Positions 7,733 to 14,188 of a stretch of DNA of 14,188 nucleotides are shown here, in pieces. Below the pieces are notes generated by a model. That model had not been told where the DNA came from and made no database searches. It saw only the letters and a list, made by a program, of their open reading frames with translations. Source of the stretch: an uncultured Bacteroidales bacterium. GTDB taxonomy: Bacteria; Bacteroidota; Bacteroidia; Bacteroidales; Marinilabiliaceae. Location of the stretch: contig CAKUYZ010000044.1 of assembly GCA_934717675.1 (NCBI GenBank), positions 1 to 14,188 on the forward strand, in the 5' to 3' direction. Numbering within the stretch: the stretch's first letter is position 1; each line of letters starts with the position of its first letter. The translations under genes were made by a program, and so were the position numbers.

Positions 7733-9312
7733 GCGAAGACATCAGCCTTGGGCAGTTTAAAGAGCAGGTGCTCAGAGACTACCGCGTGGCCTATATGGGC
7801 CGCGAGGCGCGACGCGCCGCCATGGTCGAGGCCGACTGCCACTACGTGACGGCCCTGAGCGACGTGGCCCAGGCCGCCCTGGCGCGGTTTACCGAGGCGG
7901 AAGACGCGTATATATCTGCCGGGCTGGACCTGACGGCGGAGCTGGCCATGGGCAGGCAGACGCCCTCAAGTTTCTTCAGATCGCTCTTCACGTCGGCCGG
8001 GGACATATTCTCTCGCGGCCTGCCCAGCCGCATGGCCGTGGCCGTGGGCATGGCTTTGGCCGACGCCTCGTGCCGCGCGGCGGGAGGGCGCAGGCGGATA
8101 ATTATATGCACGGCGTGCGGCGACTTCGGTGCGGACGGCGACTTCTTGGAGTCGGTCTGCTTCGCCGCGGCGCGGTCGTTGCCCCTGTGCGCCGTGCTGT
8201 GGAACAACAGCGGCACAACGTCTAACGGCAACCTCATCCGCCAGCTCGGCGGTTTCGGCCAAGTGGTGAAGGGGCGGCGCACGCTGGCCATTGAGGCCGT
8301 CAAGGGAGGCGACTACGCCGCGCTGTGCCGCGTGATGGCCACCCAGACCGAGCGCACGCGGCAAGGCACCACCACCCTGACCTTTGTGAGCGGGTGCGAA
8401 AGCGAGATGGAGGCCTTCGCCACATGGCTAGACGAGAAGCACATTGCCACACGCCAACAGACGGCCGCCATTGAGGCCGACGCGCGGCAAGAGGTGGAGC
8501 GCGACAGGAGGGGGGCCTACCTGACGTCTCTCGTGGCCGACGCGCCCCTGCGCCACCCCCACCGTCAGCTTATGGACCTTAGCGCCCTCCTCCCGCGGGC
8601 GGCGCGCCCCGTGATGCCCCTGCGCCCCGCGCCCGGCATTGTGAACAAGGCCATTGGCGCGGCTGAGGCCGGCATATTGCCCGTGGCGGAGACAACGGCC
8701 GCAGACGTGAGGGCGTCTCTCCTGATGAGCTACCCCTCGGCCGAGCTGATCCTCCGCACCACGGACATTGAGACGGGCGGAATCTTGTCATGCACGTCTG
8801 ACAAGACGGAGATATGGACCCCTGCGTGCCACGCCGAGGCGCAAGAGGCCTACGTCACACTGCTCTCGCGGCCCAGGCAGGCCATTGTCATTGAGCCTGG
8901 GGCCGAGGCCGCCGAGGCTCCCACGCCACCGCCGTCATGCGGCGGCGCGGCCAGGCTGACCGAGGGTGAAGACGTGACGCTGCTCTCTTTCGGCTCCACG
9001 ACGCAACCCGCCGCCGACGCCGTGAAACTCTTGGCGCGACAAAACACGCGCGTGGAGCACATCCACCTCCACACCCTGCGCCCGCTAGACAGCGGCGGGG
9101 CCGTGACGGCCTCACTGCGCAAGACAAAACGCCTGGCCATTGTGGACGCCGACCCGACAGGCCTGACGGCGCGGCTCATTGTGGCCGGGCTAGCCCTGAG
9201 ACCAGACGCCATGCGCCACCTGATGGCGCCGCCAACCATAATACGCCCACAGTCGGGGCTGCGGCCCGCCGAGCCGCACGACATATGCGTGGGGCTGTCC
9301 GCGATGCTCTGA
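7729..9312 (+). CDS. Shortened E1 alpha/beta-like ThDP protein, probable pseudoenzyme
   Basis: The 527-residue protein resembles the alpha-beta fused 2-oxoacid dehydrogenase E1 proteins of Bacteroidales, which I recall as clearly longer. The alpha-like part (1-270) opens with FKEQVLRDYRVAY and has the ThDP/Mg core region CGDFGADGDF (130-139) followed by NN at 159-160. The third Gly of the usual GDG motif is Phe. The usual YRD segment reads AGLDLT (64-69), and the GGRxxGGH loop seems deleted around 85-100. The beta-like part (about 300-527) keeps AIGAAEAGILPVAE and the C-terminal transketolase half (LTEGEDVTLLSFGSTTQPAA, LHTLRPLD). It seems to lack the N-terminal beta segment that carries the glutamate contacting ThDP N1'. 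The frame is open and codon use matches neighbours, so this is a maintained gene, not a fresh wreck. No E2 or E3 gene is nearby. It may be non-catalytic or have a new reaction. Confidence 0.75.
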   Translation: MSEDISLGQFKEQVLRDYRVAYMGREARRAAMVEADCHYVTALSDVAQAALARFTEAEDAYISAGLDLTAELAMGRQTPSSFFRSLFTSAGDIFSRGLPSRMAVAVGMALADASCRAAGGRRRIIICTACGDFGADGDFLESVCFAAARSLPLCAVLWNNSGTTSNGNLIRQLGGFGQVVKGRRTLAIEAVKGGDYAALCRVMATQTERTRQGTTTLTFVSGCESEMEAFATWLDEKHIATRQQTAAIEADARQEVERDRRGAYLTSLVADAPLRHPHRQLMDLSALLPRAARPVMPLRPAPGIVNKAIGAAEAGILPVAETTAADVRASLLMSYPSAELILRTTDIETGGILSCTSDKTEIWTPACHAEAQEAYVTLLSRPRQAIVIEPGAEAAEAPTPPPSCGGAARLTEGEDVTLLSFGSTTQPAADAVKLLARQNTRVEHIHLHTLRPLDSGGAVTASLRKTKRLAIVDADPTGLTARLIVAGLALRPDAMRHLMAPPTIIRPQSGLRPAEPHDICVGLSAML

Positions 9313-9332
9313 ACAAGACAAAAAGACGAAAG

Positions 9333-9950
9333 ATGAACAGACTGACGACGCTGGCCGCCGCGCTGCTGCTGACCGCCGCCACAGCCACCGCCCAGACGGA
9401 AGCCGAGGCCAAAGTGGCCAGAGGCATTGCCGAGGCGCACGCCGCGATGAGCGAGATGCGCTGCTCCTACACCCTGGAGCGCAAAGTGAAGATGCTGGCC
9501 GACGTGGCCACAGAGAGCGGCACGCTGACCTACGTCAAGGCCACGCGCACACTCACACTGGCCAGCGCGACGGCCGACACAACAATGATGACCCCGCAGG
9601 CCATAACGACAGCCAACGCCCGCGGGCGCAACACGACAGACGCGCGGCGCAACGCCGCCCTGCGCCAAATGCTGGACATTGTGGGGGCGTGCTTCACTGG
9701 AGACTTCTCCACCGCCAGACAGGCAGGCACGCTGACGGCCACAGACGGCGGCGCGACGACGACAATGACTTTCACCCCAAAAGACAAACGCGCGCTGCGC
9801 CACATCTCGTCAATAGAGCTGACGTTTGGCAACGACGACTACGGACTGCGCCAAATGACCGTGTGGCAGCCTGGCGGCGACTTCCTCCGCTACACGTTTG
9901 GGCGCAAAAAGACCACGCGGCAAGCCAATAGGGCAAGCGGCGGCATATGA
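9333..9950 (+). CDS. LolA-like periplasmic protein
   Basis: The precursor is 205 residues long. It starts with a clear type I signal peptide (MNRLTTLAAALLLTAATATA, likely cut before Q21). The body reads as alternating beta strands, including a Lol-like core at about 43-70 (YTLERKVKMLADVATESGTL, TYVKATRTLTLA). The C-terminal KDKRALRHISSIELTF stretch is typical of Bacteroidota LolA-like proteins. LolA carries lipoproteins across the periplasm; many Bacteroidota genomes hold extra LolA-like proteins tied to other lipids. I chose the ATG at 9333 because the signal peptide begins there, 20 bp after the previous stop and behind a purine-rich run. It closes the recO-paaK-E1 unit. Sequence support is moderate: the fold is recognisable, the cargo unknown. 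It is probably not the only LolA homologue of the cell. Confidence 0.65.
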   Translation: MNRLTTLAAALLLTAATATAQTEAEAKVARGIAEAHAAMSEMRCSYTLERKVKMLADVATESGTLTYVKATRTLTLASATADTTMMTPQAITTANARGRNTTDARRNAALRQMLDIVGACFTGDFSTARQAGTLTATDGGATTTMTFTPKDKRALRHISSIELTFGNDDYGLRQMTVWQPGGDFLRYTFGRKKTTRQANRASGGI

Positions 9951-9967
9951 TTGCCAACTAAAAACAC

Positions 9968-9975
9968 TAACTTTG
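9968..9975 (+). promoter_or_regulatory. -7 box of pheS
   Basis: TAACTTTG matches all six fixed positions of TAnnTTTG, 28 bp upstream of the pheS start codon and 17 bp past the preceding stop. TTG at 9951-9953 is nearer than a normal -33 element. It lets pheS be transcribed separately from the paaK unit. Confidence 0.6.
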
Positions 9976-9995
9976 CCCAAAGCCAAAAATTTGGG
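9976..9995 (+). other. Short hairpin at the 5' end of the pheS leader
   Basis: CCCAAA (9976-9981) and TTTGGG (9990-9995) can pair over 6 bp around an 8-nt loop. The hairpin starts where transcription from the adjacent -7 box should begin and ends 8 nt before the start codon. It could stabilise the mRNA or limit ribosome entry. There is no leader peptide, T-box or attenuator terminator. Confidence 0.4.
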
Positions 9996-10003
9996 ACACA
10001 GCG

Positions 10004-11029
10004 ATGCTTAAAGACAAAATAGAAGCCCTCAAAGCCGAGATTGCCGGACTGAAGGCACAAAGCGCCGAGGACGCCGAGGCGCTCCGAATCAAATATTTGA
10101 GCAAAAAAGGCCTGGTGAGCGCCCTCTTTGACGAGTTCAAGGCCGTGGCCCCAGAGCTCAAGCGCGAGATGGGGCAGAGGCTCAACGAGCTCAAGACCCA
10201 GGCGCAGAACCGCATTGCCGAGCTGAAAGCCCAGGCCGCCGCCAGCAACGCGCAGACGCGGGAGGAGACCGACGTGACAAGGCCCGGCACACCCGCCCCG
10301 CTCGGCGGCCGCCACCCGATCTCGATTGTGAAAAACGAGATTGTGGAGATCTTTGGCCGACTGGGCTTCACCGTGGCCGAGGGACCCGAGGTGGAAGACG
10401 ACTGGCACGTCTTCACGGCCCTCAACTTCCCGCCCGAGCACCCGGCGAGAGACATGCAAGACACGTTCTTTATCAACACCAACCCAGACATCTTGCTCCG
10501 CACCCACACCAGCTCCGTGCAGGTGCGCGAGATGGAGAGGCAGAAGCCGCCGATCAGAGCCGTCTTCCCCGGTCGAGTGTTTCGCAACGAGGCCATCTCG
10601 GCCCGCGCTCACTGCATCTTCCACCAAGTGGAGGGCCTGTACATTGCCAAAAACGTATCTTTCGCCGACCTGAAGCAGGTGCTGCTCTACTTTGCCAAAG
10701 AGATGTTCGGTGCCGGGGTGGACATACGCCTGCGCCCGTCGTACTTCCCGTTCACGGAGCCGTCTGCCGAGATGGACGTGAGCTGCACGCTGTGCGGCGG
10801 CAAGGGCTGCGGCGTGTGCAAGGGCTCTGGCTGGCTGGAGATTTTGGGCTGCGGAATGGTGGATCCCGCCGTGCTGGAGAACAACGGCATAGACCCGAAA
10901 GAGTATAGCGGCTACGCCTTCGGCATGGGCGTGGAGCGCATAGCCATGTTGCGCTACGGCGTAGACGACATCCGCAACTTCTTCGAGAACGACGTGCGAT
11001 TCCTGAGTCAGTTCCAGTCGGCCATGTGA
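10004..11029 (+). CDS. pheS: Phenylalanine--tRNA ligase alpha subunit
   Basis: PheS is the catalytic subunit of the cytosolic alpha2-beta2 enzyme that charges tRNA-Phe. The 341-residue length is normal. An N-terminal coiled coil (about 1-85) contacts tRNA. Class II motif 1 covers the region HPISIVK to AEGPEVEDDW (104-134). Motif 2 is FRNEAISARAHCIFHQVEG (193-211), and motif 3 is GYAFGMGVERIAMLRYGVDD (303-322). The cysteine cluster C261-x2-C264, C269-x2-C272 and the following GWLEILGCGMVDP are usual in PheS. The pheT gene for the beta subunit does not follow; a strong terminator and an unrelated gene do, so the two subunits are encoded apart, as is common in Bacteroidota. It has its own -7 box in the 53-bp gap upstream. 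Confidence 0.97.
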   Translation: MLKDKIEALKAEIAGLKAQSAEDAEALRIKYLSKKGLVSALFDEFKAVAPELKREMGQRLNELKTQAQNRIAELKAQAAASNAQTREETDVTRPGTPAPLGGRHPISIVKNEIVEIFGRLGFTVAEGPEVEDDWHVFTALNFPPEHPARDMQDTFFINTNPDILLRTHTSSVQVREMERQKPPIRAVFPGRVFRNEAISARAHCIFHQVEGLYIAKNVSFADLKQVLLYFAKEMFGAGVDIRLRPSYFPFTEPSAEMDVSCTLCGGKGCGVCKGSGWLEILGCGMVDPAVLENNGIDPKEYSGYAFGMGVERIAMLRYGVDDIRNFFENDVRFLSQFQSAM

Positions 11030-11053
11030 CAGCCGCACTGACCGAGCCACACT

Positions 11054-11100
11054 CCACGGCGCCACGAGGGCACACGCCCCGTGGCGCCGTGGTTCTTTTT
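11054..11100 (+). terminator. Strong intrinsic terminator after pheS
   Basis: CCACGGCGCCACG (11054-11066) pairs perfectly with CGTGGCGCCGTGG (11080-11092). Inside it, after one bulged A (11067), GGGC (11068-11071) pairs with GCCC (11076-11079) around an ACAC loop. The 17-bp stem is followed by TTCTTTTT at 11093-11100. It starts 24 bp after the pheS stop codon and cleanly separates pheS from the next gene. Confidence 0.95.
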
Positions 11101-11113
11101 AGGAAGACGAGTG

Positions 11114-11144
11114 TTGGAAAACACCCACAGAAAGACTATCTTAG
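11114..11144 (+). promoter_or_regulatory. Probable promoter of the RSH gene
   Basis: TTG at 11114-11116 and TATCTTAG at 11137-11144 are separated by 20 bp, a normal -33 to -7 spacing in Bacteroidota. The -7 box matches five of six fixed positions of TAnnTTTG. It lies just after the pheS terminator and 21 bp before the start codon, so the gene must have its own promoter about here. The -33 part overlaps a small GTGTT/AACAC hairpin (11111-11124). Confidence 0.5.
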
Positions 11145-11165
11145 GAGGCCTAGAAACCTCTGCCT

Positions 11166-13061
11166 ATGGAACAAGACTATGACGCTAAAATCCGCGAGAG
11201 CGCGGAGGCCATATTCCGCGAGATGGAGCCTCGCGTGACGCCCGAAGACCTGGCGCGGATAAGAGCCGCCTTCGAGCTGGCGCGGGAAGCCCACCGCAAC
11301 CAGAAACGCAAGACGGGTGAGCCATACATAATCCACCCCATTGCCGTGGCGCGCATAGTGGCCGAGGAGATGACACTGGGAGCCAACCCCGTCATTGCGG
11401 CCTTTCTCCACGACGTGGTGGAAGACACCCCCTACACGCTAGACGACATAGAGCAGAGGTTCGGGCCCGACGTGGCGTTTCTCGTGAGAGTGGTGACGAA
11501 GCCGGAGCGTTCACAATACGTGATGTCCCGACAGCTGGACAACTTCAAGCAGATGCTCGACTCTGTGCGCTACGACATACGCGCCATACTCATCAAGCTT
11601 GCCGACCGCCTGCACAACATGCGCACGCTAGACAGCATGACGCCAGACAAGCAGATGAAAATTGCCGGCGAGACAGACTACTTCTACGCCCCCCTGGCCA
11701 ACAGGCTGGGCCTCTACACCATCAAGACCGAGCTGGAAAACCTGAGCTTCCGCTACCGCTGCCCCCACGAGTATGCCGCATTCGTGAAGATGCTTGACGA
11801 CGAGGAGGAGAAAGAGCGCAAGGCGATGGACGAGTTCGACTCGAAGATAACCTCCATCTTGACTGCGGCGGGCGTGAAAGCGCAAGTGGTGACAGAATAC
11901 CGTCAGCCATATTCAGTGCTGCGCAAGATGAGGAAGAAGAACGTGGACTTCCGCCACGTGGACAACAAGCACTTCACGAGCGTGGTTTTCCCAGACAACG
12001 GCACCCGCTCCGAAAAGAACCAATGCCTGCTCATATACTCTCTGCTGACAGACCATTTCAAGGAGAAGCCCGGCGGCGTGGCCAACTATGTTGACAACCC
12101 CAAGGGGAACGGCTACCAGTGCTTCCACGTGAAGCTGCTGTCGGACCACGGGCGGTGGGAGGAGGTACACATATGCAGCGAGCGCATGGTGGAGAGTTCG
12201 CGGCTGGGATGCATAGCGAGCCGGTCAGACGGCAACGTGAACCTGTGGCTAAACCGCTTCCGCGCCACGCTGCAAGACTTGGCCAACCAGGGCCAGGACC
12301 CGGCCGACGGCTTCATTGAGAGCGTGGTGACGTCTTTCTACAACGATGACATCTTGGTCTTCACCCCGCAGGGCAAGTCAGTCATCTTGCCCAAGCGCGC
12401 CACGGCACTGGACTTCGCCTTTGAGATTCACAGCAAGCTGGGCCAGCACGCCAAATTCGCGCGCGTCAACGGCAAGCTGTGCTCAATAAAGACGGTGCTG
12501 AACCGCGGAGACTGCGTGGAGATTGGCGCGGACGACGACGTGGAGCCGCAGCCTGAGTGGCAAGACTGCGTGATAACATACAAAGCCAAGAGATTTTTGC
12601 GCAACTACCTGTCAAAAGTCCCCACCCCGCCCTACTCGCGGTGCCCAGACTGCAACCCGATCCCTGGTGACGAGGTGGTGGGATTTCGCGACACAGAAGG
12701 CCGGGTGACCATACACAAGCGCAACTGCCCCACGGTGATACGCCTGGCATCGAAATATGGAGACTCCATTGTCTCGGTAGACTTCAAGGAACGCCCTGAC
12801 CAACTATACCCCGCCAGCGTGCACATAACGGCCGTGGACCGATACCACCTCTTGAGCGATGTGATAGACTGCATAACCAACAGCCTGGGCCTATCGATAG
12901 ACAGCCTCCACACCGTGACGGAAGACTGCATTGTGGACTGCACCATAAGGTTCTACATCCACTCATTCTCCGAGTTGCACTACATTGCCTCGCACCTCTA
13001 CAAGATAAAGGGCGTGGAGGAGGTGCAGGAGTCCGACTCATGGGCAGAGGCTGAGAAATGA
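11166..13061 (+). CDS. Long RelA/SpoT homologue, probably ppGpp hydrolase only
   Basis: The 631-residue protein has the RSH order: HD hydrolase (about 30-190), synthetase-like (about 240-345), TGS (about 394-456), zinc-finger-like (C493, C496, H517, C521) and ACT (about 548-622). Hydrolase residues look intact: R48, H57 in YIIHP, HDVVEDT (82-88) and LADRLHNMRTL (145-155). The synthetase region is eroded: the usual DLxAxR segment reads NKHFTS (267-272), GYxSxH reads GYQCFH (316-321), and EVQIRT reads EVHICS (333-338). The expected activity is removal of the 3' diphosphate from (p)ppGpp in the cytosol. It is about 100 residues shorter than usual long RSH proteins (about 730), mostly because the helical region between TGS and zinc finger is short. 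A second, synthetase-competent RSH should exist elsewhere. The gene follows its own promoter and precedes an SGNH hydrolase by 36 bp. Confidence 0.92.
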   Translation: MEQDYDAKIRESAEAIFREMEPRVTPEDLARIRAAFELAREAHRNQKRKTGEPYIIHPIAVARIVAEEMTLGANPVIAAFLHDVVEDTPYTLDDIEQRFGPDVAFLVRVVTKPERSQYVMSRQLDNFKQMLDSVRYDIRAILIKLADRLHNMRTLDSMTPDKQMKIAGETDYFYAPLANRLGLYTIKTELENLSFRYRCPHEYAAFVKMLDDEEEKERKAMDEFDSKITSILTAAGVKAQVVTEYRQPYSVLRKMRKKNVDFRHVDNKHFTSVVFPDNGTRSEKNQCLLIYSLLTDHFKEKPGGVANYVDNPKGNGYQCFHVKLLSDHGRWEEVHICSERMVESSRLGCIASRSDGNVNLWLNRFRATLQDLANQGQDPADGFIESVVTSFYNDDILVFTPQGKSVILPKRATALDFAFEIHSKLGQHAKFARVNGKLCSIKTVLNRGDCVEIGADDDVEPQPEWQDCVITYKAKRFLRNYLSKVPTPPYSRCPDCNPIPGDEVVGFRDTEGRVTIHKRNCPTVIRLASKYGDSIVSVDFKERPDQLYPASVHITAVDRYHLLSDVIDCITNSLGLSIDSLHTVTEDCIVDCTIRFYIHSFSELHYIASHLYKIKGVEEVQESDSWAEAEK

Positions 13062-13097
13062 TGCCCCAAAGACCAAGAAACAGACAACGGAAAACAG

Positions 13098-14188
13098 ATG
13101 AGCAAATACACAAAATGGGTAGCCTGCTGGGGCAACGCCACATCCATAACCGACAGGAGGGAAGCCACATTCGCAAAAGACCTGACGCTGCGCTACCCCA
13201 TCCGCATGACGTTTGGCGGCGACAGGCTGAGGCTCAGATTCTCAAACCAGACAGGCACAGAGGCCGTGCGCCTGACAAAAGTGGCACTGACCCTGACGGG
13301 CGGCGGAGCCAAGACGACCCGCCGGCTGCTGACCTTTGGCGGCGGCGAGGTGGCGGACATCGCGCCAGGGCGTGAGCTGACGTCGGACGAGGTGGACCTG
13401 GAGGTGGAGGCCGGGCAGACGCTGGATGTGAGCATATATCTGGGCGACTTCACGCAGATGAACGCCGGCACGCTCATAACAGGCCCGCTGTCTCACGGCC
13501 AATTTGCCTATGGAGACCACACGGAGGCTGAGGCATTGCCGCTTGACCTGTCTCGCAAGACCAACTGGTTCTATTTCCTCAACACCATTGAGATCAGGAC
13601 GGAGGCGAAGAACCGCGCGCTGATATGCTACGGCGACTCCATAACGGCCCAAAGTTGGCCGGACTATCTGGCCCTGCGCGCGTGGGAGGCCGGGCTGCGC
13701 AACGTGGCCGTGATTCGCCGCGCGGTGAGCGGCACGCGCATCCTCCGTCAATATGACTGCGTAACGTACCAGGCCTACGGGCTCAAGGGCGCGACCCGAT
13801 TCCCCGTTGAGGCCAACGCCGCGGGCGCAGACACCGTGATTATCCAACATGGCATCAATGACATAATCCACCCCGTGGGCACCGACGTGAACCCTTTCCG
13901 CCCATGGAGTGACATGCCCACGGCCGAGGACTTGGAGCGAGGCGTGGAGACGATCTACGCGGCACGCGCCCGCGAGCTGGGCATGAGCGTGTGGAGCGGC
14001 ACGCTGCTGCCCATTGAGGGCTGGCGCACATATAATGACAAGCGCGACGCCATAAGGCGCGATTTCAACGAGTGGCTGCGCAAGTCGCCCATCTTCGACG
14101 GTTGCGTGGACTTTGACAAGGCTGTGCGCGATGACAGCCATCCCGCGCGCTTCAAACCGGGCTTCGACTCTGGCGACCACCTGCACCC
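13098..14188 (+). CDS. SGNH/GDSL-family hydrolase (3' end outside window)
   Basis: The frame is open from the ATG at 13098 to the window edge, giving 363 full codons. The start is the only ATG in frame after the stop of the RSH gene, and a purine-rich run precedes it. The N-terminal half (about 1-165) looks like an all-beta domain. The SGNH catalytic domain follows with all four blocks: CYGDSIT with Ser181, AVSG with Gly212, HGINDI with Asn254, and GDHLH with Asp360 and His363. Spacing resembles the XynE-like esterase group. These enzymes remove acetyl or other acyl groups from carbohydrates or small molecules; the substrate is not readable. There is no signal peptide, so it should be cytosolic. 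Only a short tail is likely to be missing. It may be cotranscribed with the RSH gene. Confidence 0.9.
   Translation, partial: MSKYTKWVACWGNATSITDRREATFAKDLTLRYPIRMTFGGDRLRLRFSNQTGTEAVRLTKVALTLTGGGAKTTRRLLTFGGGEVADIAPGRELTSDEVDLEVEAGQTLDVSIYLGDFTQMNAGTLITGPLSHGQFAYGDHTEAEALPLDLSRKTNWFYFLNTIEIRTEAKNRALICYGDSITAQSWPDYLALRAWEAGLRNVAVIRRAVSGTRILRQYDCVTYQAYGLKGATRFPVEANAAGADTVIIQHGINDIIHPVGTDVNPFRPWSDMPTAEDLERGVETIYAARARELGMSVWSGTLLPIEGWRTYNDKRDAIRRDFNEWLRKSPIFDGCVDFDKAVRDDSHPARFKPGFDSGDHLH

Noticed and set aside
9976..10003. PheS attenuator or T-box in the leader
   Set aside because: The leader is about 25 nt with one small hairpin, no Phe-rich leader peptide and no terminator, so there is no room for either mechanism.
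8850..11065. Long open frames on the minus strand opposite the E1-like, LolA-like and pheS genes (for example 317 and 391 codons)
   Set aside because: They lie antisense to well-supported genes, show no domain, and are arginine-, histidine- and alanine-rich in the way that GC-rich antisense frames are.
13242..14186. A 314-codon minus-strand frame at the right edge
   Set aside because: It is antisense to the SGNH hydrolase, whose catalytic blocks are all present on the plus strand.

Overview
The window looks like a chromosomal segment of a GC-rich member of the Bacteroidales (Bacteroidota). The reasons are family content (a RecO with no obvious cysteine cluster, PheS without an adjacent PheT, PaaK, a long RSH protein, an AraC regulator with a multi-helix membrane front end), weak or absent Shine-Dalgarno sequences, and intergenic matches to the Bacteroidota -7 promoter box TAnnTTTG. 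I see no phage, IS, integrase, CRISPR, tRNA or rRNA. The genus cannot be fixed from this sequence alone.

Left half, minus strand (251-5584). Three closely spaced genes read leftwards from a promoter near 4360: an SPFH protein with a C-terminal GYF_2-like domain, a four-helix membrane protein with a cytosolic helical tail, and a 667-residue protein with two zinc ribbons, TPR-like helices and two membrane helices. Together they resemble a membrane-associated stress module of the Bacillus subtilis YdjGHI kind, here without a visible PspA. A terminator-like hairpin follows at 191-221. The next gene, 4496-5584, is a membrane-anchored AraC-type regulator. It is divergent from the right half, with back-to-back promoters in a 118-bp gap.

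Right half, plus strand (5703-end). recO, a phenylacetate-CoA ligase (paaK), a shortened E1-like thiamine-diphosphate enzyme and a LolA-like periplasmic protein form a tight unit: gaps of 17, -4 and 20 bp. pheS follows with its own promoter and ends at a very strong intrinsic terminator (11054-11100). After it come a long RSH protein, whose ppGpp hydrolase site looks intact while its synthetase site looks degenerate, and an SGNH hydrolase that runs off the window end.

The most interesting items are the E1-like protein, translationally coupled to PaaK and apparently lacking several cofactor and active-site elements of its family; the probable hydrolase-only RSH; and the SPFH/4-TM/zinc-ribbon operon. 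The rest is ordinary housekeeping. Family comparisons are from memory, with no database search.
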